Source: Flavobacteriaceae bacterium (GTDB taxonomy: Bacteria > Bacteroidota > Bacteroidia > Flavobacteriales > Flavobacteriaceae). Taken from it: a stretch of DNA of 53,572 bases. A program made the translations under genes and the position numbers. Numbering within the stretch: the stretch's first letter is position 1; the number at the start of each line of letters is the position of its first letter. Below are positions 1 through 9,200 of this stretch, piece after piece. The DNA is taken from assembly GCA_947379965.1 (NCBI GenBank), contig CANCPC010000007.1, positions 1-53,572 on the forward strand, read 5' to 3'. The notes beneath the pieces were generated by a model that was given only the letters and a program-made list of their open reading frames with translations, did not search any database and was not told the origin of the DNA.

Positions 1-10
1 TATCTCCTAA

Positions 11-97
11 TTAATTTGATAAATTTTTATAATAAATTGCTATTTCATTCAAATCTTGTTCTGCCCAAAAAAGCATTTCAACAGCATATTTATCCAT
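11..97 (-). pseudogene. RelE/ParE-type toxin remnant, stopped early
   Basis: Seen: an ATG at 97 opens a 28-codon frame whose product starts MDKYAVEMLFWAEQDLNEI and stops at TAA (11-13). The frame then continues Leu-Gly-Asp to the window edge. Known: ParE/RelE-like toxins start with a short beta strand, then an A-E-x-D-L-x-E-I helix and a Y-Y segment, usually followed by an L-G-[DE]-x-F turn. The residues after the stop fit that turn, so one nonsense codon appears to cut a longer toxin gene that continues beyond the window. The ATG overlaps the antitoxin stop by 8 bases, as in translationally coupled toxin-antitoxin pairs. The family assignment rests on a very short stretch. Confidence 0.5.
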
Positions 98-314
98 TGA
101 AATTCCATTTTTTATCTAAATCTTTCTTTACATCCTCCCAACTTCTATAATCCTCAGGTTTTGCGTTTTTCATACGTTCCAAAACCATTTCTTGTTGCCA
201 TAACGGAACTTCATTTTCCGTTTTTTCATTTATAGAAACCTCAGGAATATGCTTGAAAAAACGAATAAAAGTCTCGTAAAAATCGTCTGGAATTGTAACA
301 GTTAATTGTCTCAT
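90..314 (-). CDS. Putative antitoxin of a RelE/ParE-type addiction module
   Basis: A 74-residue protein with an N-terminal beta-strand-like segment (QLTVTIPDDF) and a charged C-terminal half (ERMKNAKPEDYRSWEDVKKDL). It resembles the small antitoxins placed before ParE-like toxins in Bacteroidota. In such modules the N-terminus usually dimerises and binds DNA, while the C-terminus wraps the toxin. Its stop codon overlaps the ATG of the downstream toxin frame by 8 bases. That toxin frame is interrupted, so this may be an orphan antitoxin. The assignment rests on architecture and position, as no strong catalytic motif exists in such proteins. Confidence 0.55.
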   Translation of the reverse strand: MRQLTVTIPDDFYETFIRFFKHIPEVSINEKTENEVPLWQQEMVLERMKNAKPEDYRSWEDVKKDLDKKWNFNG

Positions 315-398
315 AACGTTTGCTATTTATACAAAAGTACTAATAAATTTAATTCAAAGTCTATTATCCTAAAGTCTATTATCTCTCATCTAAATTTT

Positions 399-406
399 TA
401 TCTTTG
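399..406 (+). promoter_or_regulatory. Possible -7 box of glnS
   Basis: TATCTTTG matches the Bacteroidota -7 consensus TAnnTTTG and lies 19 bases before the glnS ATG. I see no clear TTTG at the expected -33 position, so the call is weak. Confidence 0.35.
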
Positions 407-425
407 CATTTCAATTTAGAAAATT

Positions 426-2528
426 ATGTCAACCGAAGAGAAATCACTTCATTTTATAGAACAAATCATAGAAGACAGCTTAACAAGCGGTTTTCCTCAA
501 GATAAATTACGTTTTCGTTTTCCGCCAGAGCCAAATGGTTATTTACACATTGGCCATGCCAAATCTATTTGTTTGAACTTTGGTTTGGGATTACGTTACA
601 ATGCACCAGTAAATTTGCGTTTTGACGATACAAATCCTGCCAAAGAAGAGCAAGAATATGTAGATGCCATCAAAGAAGATTTGCAATGGTTAGGTTTTGA
701 ATGGGCCGAAGAACGGTACGCTTCTGATTATTTTCAGCAGCTTTATGATTGGGCGGTTTTGATGATTAAAAACGGGAAAGCCTATATAGACAGTCAATCT
801 TCGGAAGATATGGCGGCTCAAAAAGGAACCCCAACGCAACCAGGTGTTGACGGACCCTATAGAAATCGTTCAGTTGAAGAAAATTTGACTTTGTTTGAAG
901 CAATGAAAAATGGTGATTTTCCAGAAGGAAGCCATGTTTTACGTGCCAAAATTGATATGACTTCTACCAATATGTTGATGCGTGATCCGTTGATGTACCG
1001 TATTTTACACCGTCATCATCATAGAACAGGTGACAATTGGAAAATCTATCCAATGTATGATTTCGCTCACGGCGAAAGTGATTATATTGAGCAAATTTCG
1101 CATTCTATTTGTACTTTAGAATTTGTGATGCACAAAGAATTATACAATTGGTTTTTAGACCAAATTTATGATGATAAGAAAGTAAAACCAAGCCAATTTG
1201 AATTTGCACGTTTGAACTTGAATTACACTGTAATGAGCAAGCGAAAACTATTGCAATTGGTTCAAGAAAATATAGTTAACGGTTGGGACGACCCAAGGAT
1301 GCCAACCATTTCGGGGTTGAGAAGAAGAGGTTATACGGCTAATTCTATTCGTAAATTTTGTGAAATTATTGGTGTTGCCAAACGTGAAAACGTAATAGAT
1401 GTTTCGCTTTTGGAGTTTTGTTTACGCGAAGATTTAAACAAAACTGCACCAAGAGTTATGGCAGTTTTAGATCCAATAAAAGTCGTAATTTCTAATTATC
1501 CGCAAGAAAAAGAAGAGTGGCTTGACGCCGAAAATAATCAAGAAGATGAAAGCGCTGGTTATAGAAAAGTGCCATTTTCTAAAGAATTATATATTGAAAG
1601 AGAAGACTTTTTAGAAGAAGCTCCAGCGAAGTTTTTCCGTTTATCTATTGGAAAAGAAGTTCGCTTGAAAAATGCTTATATCATTAAAGGTGAAAGTGTT
1701 GTAAAAGACTCATCAGGAAATATTACCGAAATTCATGTTTCTTATGACGAAGATTCACGAAGCGGAAGTGGGAGTGAAGCCAGTCAAAGAAAAGTGGCAG
1801 GAACCCTGCATTGGGTTTCTATAGAGCACGCTTTAGAAGCCGAAGTTCGCCTGTATGATCGCTTATTTATTGATGAAGCACCGGATAGTCACAAAGAGAA
1901 AAACTTCCTTGATTTTATGAATGCTAATTCTTTACAAATTGTAAAAGGATTTGTTGAACCTAGTTTATCAACCGTTAAATCGGGTGAAAAATTACAGTTT
2001 CAACGTTTGGGTTATTTCAATGTCGATAAGGATTCAACAGCTTCTAAACTTGTTTTTAACAAAACGGTTGGACTTAAAGATGCTTGGGAAGAAAAAGGTA
2101 AAAAAGAAGAAAATTTATTGATGAATACTCAAAAAGAAATCAATAAATATGTGAAGGAAAAAGACGAAAATGCAGCCAAAATTATTCTAAAACCTATTAT
2201 CGAAAACATAAAAAGCATCGATAATTATAGTTTGGTTGTTCAGACGATTATCAAAAATATTAAAAACGACAATAATTCATTATTGTTCTCGAATTTGATT
2301 TTGAATTATTCAGATAAGGTTCAATCAAAAGATATTGAAGAAGACTCTTTAATAAAATTATACGTAATGTCATTAAAAAGCCAATTGGCTTCCGTTCGGT
2401 TTTTTGCTATTGAAAATTTAAAAATGGATTTGACTAATTTAAACAATTTCAAAACTCAACTTTCCGATTTAGAAAATATTGAAAAAAACAAAAAAGTTTT
2501 GGAGTCATTAAAAAGTGTAGCACTTTAA
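426..2528 (+). CDS. glnS: Glutamine--tRNA ligase with a long C-terminal extension
   Basis: A class I aminoacyl-tRNA synthetase that charges tRNA-Gln with glutamine in the cytoplasm. The HIGH signature is in PEPNGYLHIGHAKS at about residues 34-47 and the KMSKS equivalent is VMSKRKL near residue 272. The catalytic and anticodon-binding beta-barrel domains run to about residue 554, the length of the whole E. coli enzyme. About 145 further residues follow; they are Lys/Glu/Asn-rich and look mainly helical. Some bacterial GlnRS carry a YqeY-like tail that helps bind tRNA, but I cannot confirm homology here. A strong hairpin terminator follows, so the gene is probably monocistronic. Confidence 0.96.
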   Translation: MSTEEKSLHFIEQIIEDSLTSGFPQDKLRFRFPPEPNGYLHIGHAKSICLNFGLGLRYNAPVNLRFDDTNPAKEEQEYVDAIKEDLQWLGFEWAEERYASDYFQQLYDWAVLMIKNGKAYIDSQSSEDMAAQKGTPTQPGVDGPYRNRSVEENLTLFEAMKNGDFPEGSHVLRAKIDMTSTNMLMRDPLMYRILHRHHHRTGDNWKIYPMYDFAHGESDYIEQISHSICTLEFVMHKELYNWFLDQIYDDKKVKPSQFEFARLNLNYTVMSKRKLLQLVQENIVNGWDDPRMPTISGLRRRGYTANSIRKFCEIIGVAKRENVIDVSLLEFCLREDLNKTAPRVMAVLDPIKVVISNYPQEKEEWLDAENNQEDESAGYRKVPFSKELYIEREDFLEEAPAKFFRLSIGKEVRLKNAYIIKGESVVKDSSGNITEIHVSYDEDSRSGSGSEASQRKVAGTLHWVSIEHALEAEVRLYDRLFIDEAPDSHKEKNFLDFMNANSLQIVKGFVEPSLSTVKSGEKLQFQRLGYFNVDKDSTASKLVFNKTVGLKDAWEEKGKKEENLLMNTQKEINKYVKEKDENAAKIILKPIIENIKSIDNYSLVVQTIIKNIKNDNNSLLFSNLILNYSDKVQSKDIEEDSLIKLYVMSLKSQLASVRFFAIENLKMDLTNLNNFKTQLSDLENIEKNKKVLESLKSVAL

Positions 2529-2555
2529 AATTTTGTCCATAAATACTATTTATTT

Positions 2556-2582
2556 AAAAGCGCTTTTATATGGCGCTTTTTT
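2556..2582 (+). terminator. Rho-independent terminator after glnS
   Basis: AAAAGCGC (2556-2563) pairs perfectly with GCGCTTTT (2573-2580) around a 9-base loop, and the T-run continues to 2582. It begins 28 bases after the glnS stop. Confidence 0.8.
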
Positions 2583-2829
2583 AGTATTGTAAAAATTGAT
2601 ACAATATTTTATTTTAATAATTAATCGTTATAAAAAACAACCTCTATAAATTGATTTTAAGACGTTTTTTTGGCATTTTCAAACCTAAAGTTGTTTTGTT
2701 TTTTTTAATTTAATCAAAAGGTTCTAATCGAGTATCTTTTTAATCTGTACTTACTTTAACGGCTAATTAACATTAACGTATTGATAAAAGATGTAACTTT
2801 AATTCATTATTAATTTAAATACTAAAATA
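2583..2829. other. AT-rich spacer without a gene
   Basis: The 301-base gap between glnS and the next gene holds the glnS terminator and then about 247 bases of AT-rich sequence. I see no ORF or RNA gene in it. It presumably contains the promoter of the downstream small-membrane-protein operon, but no clean TTTG/TAnnTTTG pair is visible. Confidence 0.5.
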
Positions 2830-3156
2830 ATGTCAAATAACTCAGGAAATACATTTTTAGCTGTTTTGTCAGGAGTTTTAATTGGAGTTGGAATAGGAAT
2901 CTTGTTTGCTCCGGATAAGGGCTCCAAAACAAGAGAAAAATTTAAGGATGGTTTTGATGATGCTAAAAATGATTTGAAGCATAAACTTTCAAATGCCAAA
3001 AATGATTTAGAAGACACCTATGAAGATTTGGTATCAAACATGAATAAAAAAGCTGAGGATATTATTTCAATTTTGGAAGAAAAATTAGCAGAATTGAAAA
3101 ACCAAAATGCTACACTCAAAAATAAAACTTCTTCAACATCAAAAACAAATTCTTAA
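2830..3156 (+). CDS. YtxH-domain small membrane protein
   Basis: A 108-residue protein with one glycine-rich membrane segment at about residues 8-27 (FLAVLSGVLIGVGIGILFAP). The junction D-K-G-S-K-T-R-E-K is typical of YtxH-family proteins. A charged, probably coiled-coil cytoplasmic part follows at about residues 35-95, with a Ser/Thr-rich tail. YtxH proteins are widespread and often stress-associated, with no defined biochemistry. It is the first of three tightly spaced genes (12-base and 3-base gaps), so it is probably co-expressed with the next two membrane-associated proteins. Confidence 0.8.
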   Translation: MSNNSGNTFLAVLSGVLIGVGIGILFAPDKGSKTREKFKDGFDDAKNDLKHKLSNAKNDLEDTYEDLVSNMNKKAEDIISILEEKLAELKNQNATLKNKTSSTSKTNS

Positions 3157-3168
3157 CAACATACATTT

Positions 3169-3519
3169 ATGGCATTTGAAGAACTTAAAGAACATACCGA
3201 AAACATTCAGGATGAAGCAAAGGCTTTTGTTGAAAGTACTATTGCTTATTATAAATTAAAAGGTTTCAAACTGCTAATGAAATCTACTACGTTGATCGTA
3301 AAATTCACTTTGATTTTTATATTTTTTTTAATGGTTATATTGTTTTGTTCTATTGCCGCAGCTTTTGCTATTAGTCAATATTTAGATAATTATGCTTTGG
3401 GATTTCTTATTGTTGGGGGAATTTATTTAGGTATAATTATACTTATATTTTTAGCTAAAGAAAAAATTGTCGAAGGGCCAATTTTGAAGAAATTTTCAGA
3501 AATCTTTTTTAACGACTAA
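3169..3519 (+). CDS. Two-TM membrane protein, phage-holin-superfamily-like
   Basis: A 116-residue protein with a charged N-terminal helix (about residues 1-40) and two hydrophobic segments at about residues 44-73 and 81-101. The arrangement matches the holin-like membrane proteins (Phage_holin_3_6/Actinobacterial holin-X type) that often sit beside YtxH genes in Bacteroidota. No phage genes are nearby, so a lytic role is unlikely; a small membrane scaffold or stress protein is more probable. It lies 12 bases after the YtxH gene and 3 bases before the next gene. The exact function is unknown. Confidence 0.7.
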   Translation: MAFEELKEHTENIQDEAKAFVESTIAYYKLKGFKLLMKSTTLIVKFTLIFIFFLMVILFCSIAAAFAISQYLDNYALGFLIVGGIYLGIIILIFLAKEKIVEGPILKKFSEIFFND

Positions 3520-3522
3520 TTT

Positions 3523-3777
3523 ATGGAAACTAAAAAATACTCATCCTATGATCAAATAGAATTGGAATTAAAAATTTTGAAACTGGAAAAAGATCTTTGT
3601 TTGCAAAAGTTAATTTGGAATGTTCACAAAGTAAAAGAAGAGTTATCGCCACAAAACATAGTTGACGAAGTAGTTGGCTCTTATAAATCTATTCTATCTA
3701 ATTCATTTGAAACGATTCTAGGCAAGGTAATTCCTATTCTTGTCCATTGGTTATCAAAAAAGAAAAGAGGCAATTAA
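3523..3777 (+). CDS. Small uncharacterised protein of the YtxH operon
   Basis: An 84-residue protein I do not recognise with certainty. Residues 8-35 are an amphipathic Leu/Glu/Lys-rich helix (YDQIELELKILKLEKD). A hydrophobic stretch near residues 66-77 could touch the membrane, and the C-terminus is basic (KKKRG). Short proteins of this kind follow YtxH and holin-like genes in other flavobacteria, so the three may act together; this is inference from synteny. It is the last gene of the operon, and its stop codon sits in the loop of the terminator hairpin. Confidence 0.65.
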   Translation: METKKYSSYDQIELELKILKLEKDLCLQKLIWNVHKVKEELSPQNIVDEVVGSYKSILSNSFETILGKVIPILVHWLSKKKRGN

Positions 3778-3787
3778 GCCTCTTTTT
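3765..3787 (+). terminator. Terminator overlapping a stop codon
   Basis: AAGAGGC (3765-3771) pairs with GCCTCTT (3778-3784) around loop AATTAA, followed by Ts. The TAA stop of the preceding gene (3775-3777) is in the loop, so the left stem arm is coding sequence. Confidence 0.75.
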
Positions 3788-3798
3788 CATTATATTAA

Positions 3799-3828
3799 TT
3801 GCTCATAAATAATATTTCTTTACGTTTG
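3799..3828 (+). promoter_or_regulatory. Bacteroidota-type promoter of the beta-barrel gene
   Basis: TTG at 3799-3801 is followed after 19 bases by TACGTTTG (3821-3828), matching the TTTG/TAnnTTTG pattern of the Bacteroidota primary sigma factor. Transcription would start near 3833, giving a leader of about 18 bases before the ATG at 3851. Confidence 0.5.
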
Positions 3829-3850
3829 TATTTTTTAAATACATTTTTTT

Positions 3851-4492
3851 ATGAAAAAGATTTATTTCACATCTGTGTTTATTTTGTTTTTTACTGGTGT
3901 TTTTTCTCAATATGGTTACCGAGATTCAAATAGAATTGGAATTACCTTGGGTCAAAATCAATTTCTATTAAACACAAAAAATTTTAAATCTAAATCTGCT
4001 ACTGGATGGAATGCGGGACTTTCTATGCGAGGAAATTATTATAACGATTGGGACATGGTTTACGGTATTCAGTTTAGTGAAAATAATTTTTTAGTTGCCA
4101 CAAATAGCGGTTTTTTGTCGAATGTAGATGTAAATTGTAAATTATCTTCAGCCCAACTTTCTATATTATTTAGCTATAAATTTATAGAAAATCATCTTTC
4201 AGTTGAGTTTGGACCAATAGTTCAAGTCAATGGCAAACTTGTAACTAATTATTCGTATGAAAATAAGATCATTTCGGGTACATCATTGTTAGTTAAGGAT
4301 ATCGAAGACATTTCAAAATTTAATTTTTATCCAACAGTTGGTATCACATTAGGAGTAACACATTTTCGTTTAAATGCTTCCTATCAATATGGTATTAATA
4401 ATATGCTTGGAAATTTAAATTCAAAAAATTTAGGTCAAAATTTCAAAGGAAATCCCGGAATTTTAAACTGTAATTTGATTATATATTTATAA
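3851..4492 (+). CDS. Predicted outer-membrane beta-barrel protein
   Basis: A 213-residue protein with a signal peptide of about 19 residues (basic MKK, hydrophobic core, cleavage after about VFS). The rest alternates hydrophobic and polar residues and is rich in Tyr, Gly and Asn (for example GWNAGLSMRGNYYNDWDMVYGIQF), as expected for an 8-10 stranded PorT-like or OmpW-like barrel. It ends in a strand with aliphatic residues (CNLIIYL) rather than the usual terminal aromatic. It has its own promoter and is convergent with gltX. The specific role is unknown. Confidence 0.7.
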   Translation: MKKIYFTSVFILFFTGVFSQYGYRDSNRIGITLGQNQFLLNTKNFKSKSATGWNAGLSMRGNYYNDWDMVYGIQFSENNFLVATNSGFLSNVDVNCKLSSAQLSILFSYKFIENHLSVEFGPIVQVNGKLVTNYSYENKIISGTSLLVKDIEDISKFNFYPTVGITLGVTHFRLNASYQYGINNMLGNLNSKNLGQNFKGNPGILNCNLIIYL

Positions 4493-4533
4493 AAAAGTTT
4501 CTAAACTTCTAAAAGTATAAAAATTTTAAATAA

Positions 4534-6048
4534 TTAGAGGCTAACTATTGCTTTCTCAATTCTTTTTATGGTTTCTACTTTACCAATTAGTTCCACGATG
4601 TCAAATAAGTGTGGCCCTTTCATGGCACCAACAATACTTAATCGAAAAGGTTGCATTATTTTTCCCATTCCGATTTCGTTTTTTATCATCCAATCTTTAA
4701 CAATAATTTCAATATTTTCAGCACTAAAATCAGTTATTTCAATTAAAACAGGAATTAATTCTTGCATTAATTCAGGAGTTTCTTCTTTCCAATTTTTAGC
4801 AGCTTTTTCGTCATACGATTTTGGTGCTACAAAAAAGTAATCACATAAATCCCAAAACTCATTTACAAAATTTGCGCGTTCTTTTATTAAAGAAACTATT
4901 TTTTCCAATTTCATTATATTATAGAAATCGATTCCTTTTTCTGTAATAATAGGAGAGAAGCTTTTCGCTAAATCAGCATCCCTCTTTTGTATTAAATATT
5001 GGTGGTTGAACCATTTGTTTTTTTCTGGATCGAATTTAGCTCCGGCTTTATGAACTCTGTTCAAATCAAATGAGTTTGCTAATTCTTCTAATGAGAACAG
5101 TTCTTTTTCGGTTCCATCATTCCATCCTAATAATGCTAAAAAGTTTATTACTGTTTCTGCAAAGAATCCTTTTTCTCTATAACCGGATGAGATTTCTCCT
5201 GTTTTTGGATCTGTCCAATTTAATGGAAAAACAGGAAAACCTAATTTATCTCCATCACGTTTTGATAATTTTCCGTTTCCAATAGGTTTCAATATTAAAG
5301 GTAAATGGGCAAATTCAGGTGCTTCCCAATCAAAAGCTCGGTACAACAATACATGTAATGGCATCGATGGCAACCATTCTTCGCCACGAATTACATGGGT
5401 AGTTTCCATTAAATGGTCATCTACAATATTCGCCAAATGATAGGTTGGCATTCCATCGCTTTTGAATAAAACTTTATCATCTAATAGATTTGTTTCAAAC
5501 TTAACTTCTCCACGAATCATGTCTTTAATAAGTAAAGTTTCATTAATTGGAGTTTTAAATCGAATTACATAATCTTCACCATCTTCAATTCTTTTGGTTG
5601 TTTCTTCTTTAGAAAGAACCAAAGAAGTATCAAGTTTTTCACGATTATGCCAGTTATAAATAAATGTTTTTCCCTGCTCTTCCTCTTGTTTTCTATGCGA
5701 ATCTAATTCTTCACTAGTGTCAAAAGCATAATAGGCATTTCCTGAATTAATCAATAAATCAGCATATTCTTTATATAAATGCTTTCTTTCAGATTGTTTA
5801 TAAGGTCCAAATTTTTCATTCTTACCAATGGTTTCATCCGGGGCAATTCCTAACCATTCTAAAGATTCCATAATGTATTCTTCTGCACCTGGAACAAAAC
5901 GATTTTGATCGGTATCTTCAATTCTAAGAAAGAAAACACCGTTATTTTTTTTGGCAAACAAATAATTAAACAGGGCAGTACGAACTCCTCCAATATGTAA
6001 AGGTCCCGTAGGACTTGGTGCAAAACGCACTCGAACTTGCTTTGACAT
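4534..6048 (-). CDS. gltX: Glutamate--tRNA ligase
   Basis: A 504-residue class I synthetase that charges tRNA-Glu, the donor for both translation and HemA-dependent tetrapyrrole synthesis. HIGH motif LHIGG is at residues 17-21 inside APSPTGPLHIGGVRT, and the KMSKS equivalent is KLSKRDG near residue 262. Length is normal for bacterial GluRS. GlnRS is encoded in the same window, so this enzyme is expected to be discriminating rather than also charging tRNA-Gln. It is divergent from the DUF4175 gene and convergent with the beta-barrel gene. Confidence 0.97.
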   Translation of the reverse strand: MSKQVRVRFAPSPTGPLHIGGVRTALFNYLFAKKNNGVFFLRIEDTDQNRFVPGAEEYIMESLEWLGIAPDETIGKNEKFGPYKQSERKHLYKEYADLLINSGNAYYAFDTSEELDSHRKQEEEQGKTFIYNWHNREKLDTSLVLSKEETTKRIEDGEDYVIRFKTPINETLLIKDMIRGEVKFETNLLDDKVLFKSDGMPTYHLANIVDDHLMETTHVIRGEEWLPSMPLHVLLYRAFDWEAPEFAHLPLILKPIGNGKLSKRDGDKLGFPVFPLNWTDPKTGEISSGYREKGFFAETVINFLALLGWNDGTEKELFSLEELANSFDLNRVHKAGAKFDPEKNKWFNHQYLIQKRDADLAKSFSPIITEKGIDFYNIMKLEKIVSLIKERANFVNEFWDLCDYFFVAPKSYDEKAAKNWKEETPELMQELIPVLIEITDFSAENIEIIVKDWMIKNEIGMGKIMQPFRLSIVGAMKGPHLFDIVELIGKVETIKRIEKAIVSL

Positions 6049-6064
6049 TTTTTAATTTTTGATG

Positions 6065-6100
6065 CAAATATACAATTTTAGGTTTTAGCTAAAAGCCAAA
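6065..6100 (-). promoter_or_regulatory. Possible gltX promoter
   Basis: On the minus strand TATATTTG (plus 6065-6072) fits the -7 consensus, and TTTG (plus 6097-6100) lies 24 bases upstream, slightly longer than usual. A 12-bp palindrome TTTTAGCTAAAA (6083-6094) sits between them and could be an operator or chance in AT-rich DNA. Confidence 0.35.
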
Positions 6101-6210
6101 TACTAATAGCAAAAGGGATTATAATTTATTTTAAAATCTTAATAGTTTTTTACCAATTGCTAATGGTTAAATTTTATTACTTTTATCGGTTGTAAAAACA
6201 CGTATTCATA

Positions 6211-9200
6211 TTGGAATCTTCAAAAGTTATTTATCAAAAGCTGGAACTTTTTATCAAGAAGTTTTATATCAACGAACTGATTCGAGGAATAATATTCTTC
6301 GTCGGTTTTGGGTTATTATATTTTTTGTTCACGCTTTTTATAGAATACTTTCTTTGGCTTAAACCCTTAGGAAGAACGTTTTTGTTTTGGATTTTTGTAA
6401 GTGTTGAAATTTTCCTTTTTTTAAGATTTATTTTATTTCCAGTTTTCCAATTATTTAAATTTAAGAAGGGTATTGATTATAAAGAGGCATCTTCTATTAT
6501 TGGAAATCATTTTTCTGATGTAAATGATAAATTGACTAATTTTCTTCAATTAACTAATGATAAGAATCATTCGGAATTGTTATTGGCATCTATCGAACAA
6601 AAAGCCAATTCTTTACAACCAATTCCTTTTACTAACGCTATTAATTTTAATTCAAATAGCAAATATTTACCATTAGCGTTAATTCCTATTTTGTTTTTTG
6701 CTCTTTTTTATATTTCAGGAAACAGTAAAATAATCTCTCAAAGTTTGAATAGAATAGTTCATTTTCAGCAACAATTTTTACCTCCAGCACCTTTTCAATT
6801 TATGGTGTTAAATCCCAATTTAACAACGGAGCAAAATCAGGATTTTGTTTTTAGAATTAAAACCGAAGGAAAAGTTATTCCAGAGAAAGTTTTGATTTTC
6901 ATAGGTAATGAAAGTTATTTTATGGAATCAATTAAACCAGGAGAATTTCAATTTAAATTCGAAAAACCTTTATCTACTATCTTGTTTCACTTAGAGGCTA
7001 ATGCTATTTCCTCACAAGATTATCAATTGAACGTTCTGGCCGTCCCTTCTATAGCTAATTTTGAAATGACTCTTAATTTTCCAAATTATTTAAATAGAAA
7101 ACCGGAGATTATCAAAGGAAATGGGAATGCAATTATTCCCGAAGGAACTCATATTACCTGGAAAATTACTGCTTTGGCCACACAAAGTATTGGTTGGAAA
7201 GATTTGGGTTTTATTTCTTCTTTTTCTAAAACGAATAATGTGTTTTCTTTTTCAAAACAAATTGTACAAAACACAGAATATCAAATTATTACTTCTAATT
7301 TTAAGATAAAAAACTATGAAAAGTTGGGTTATCAACTTTCAATTATCAAAGATCAATTTCCATCAATCGTTGTTAATAATGCTCCTGATAGTTTAAAGAT
7401 TGATAACACCTATGTTTTAGGTCGTATTTCTGACGATTACGGATTGTCTAAGCTTCAAGTTGTATATTATCCAAAAAACAAGCTAGAAGCTGCAAAACGT
7501 GGAACAATTGCTATAAAGTCAACTCTTAATGACCAATTCGTTTTTTCTTTTCCTAGTTTGCTTCCCGTTGTACAAGGAGTATCATATGAATATTATTTTG
7601 AGGTTTTTGACAATGATGCTATTCATAATTTTAAATCTTCAAAATCCTCTGTTTTCTCAAATCATATTTCAACTGATTCAGAAAAACAAGATTATGATTT
7701 TCAACAACAAAATAACAATATTAATAGTCTTGTAAAGTCATTAAAAAATCAAGATAAGCAAATTTCTGATTTAGAGAAAATTCAAAAATCTGCAAAAGAG
7801 AAAGACAATTTTGAATTTAAAGATCAACAAAAAATCAATGATTTTATTAAACGTCAAGATCTACAAGATAAAATAATGAAGGAATTTACAGAAAAAATGA
7901 AAGATAATCTTGATAAAATCAAAACTGACAAAAACGATCATTTCAAAGAAGATCTTGAAAAACGAATTGACAATGTTGATAAGGATTTGGAAAAAAATAA
8001 TAAATTATTAGAGGAACTTAAAGACTTAAATGATCGAATTAAGCAAGAAGAATTGACTGAAAAAATGGATAAGTTTAAGCAAAACGCTAAAAATCAAACA
8101 AAGAGTTTGGAACAACTTGTTGAGCTAACGAAGAAGTATTATGTTCAAAAAAAGGCGGAACAAATAAGAACCAAACTGAATAAACTTTCGGACAAACAAA
8201 ATGATTTATCTAAAAAAGATAAAGAAAACAATACAGAGCATCAAGATGAAATTAATAAAGAATTCGATAAAATTCAAGACGAGTTAAAAGCTTTGTCTAA
8301 AGACAATAAAGAACTTAAAAAACCATTAGATATTCCCAATGATGCTCTTCAACAAAAAAGTATTGATGAAGATTTAAAAAATTCTTCTCAAGAACTTCAA
8401 AAAGAGAATAAGACTAAGGCTCAATCCAAACAAAAAAGTGCAGCTAAAAAGATGAAACAAATGGCTCAAAACATGGAGCAAATTATGGATCAAGGTGAAA
8501 AGGAACAATTGTCAGAAGATATTGCTATGTTACGTCAGGTTCTAGACAATCTTCTTACATTTTCATTTTCGCAAGAAGAAATAATGGCTAAGTTTAAGAT
8601 TTCTTCTATTGCATCGCCTGCGTTTAATAAAAATCTTAAAACACAACAGGATTTGAAATTACAGTTTAAACATATTGACGACAGTTTGTTTGCTATGTCT
8701 TTGCGTAATCCCAAAATTGGGGACAATATTACTAAAGAAATAGGATGGGCTCAATATAATTTAGACAAATCTCTTGATAATCTAGCAGATGCTCAACTTC
8801 AAAAAGGGGTTTCCCATCAGCAATACATTGTCTCCTCTTCAAATACTTTGGCTAATTTATTGGCTGAAGTTTTAAATAATTTGCAAATGTCAATGTCTAG
8901 TATGGGTCCTGGTAAGCCTAAACCAGGCCAAGGAGAAGGCATGCAATTATCCGACATTATTAAAAAGCAACAAGGACTAGGAGACAAGGTTAAAGAAGGA
9001 ATGGAAAAAGGAAAAAAAGATGGAGATGGGAAAGACGGCGATAGTGGTAAGAATGGTAAAAAAAGTGCTAGTGATGGAAAATCAGGTCAAGAAGGACCGG
9101 AGGGAGAAGGTAATGCTAAAGCTATTTTGCAAATTTATAAGGAACAAAAACAATTGCGCGATGCACTTCAAAATGAATTAGAGAAGCAAGGTTTTGGTGG

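Noticed and set aside
3169..3519. Prophage holin
   Set aside because: No phage genes occur near; the neighbours are YtxH-type and small envelope proteins.
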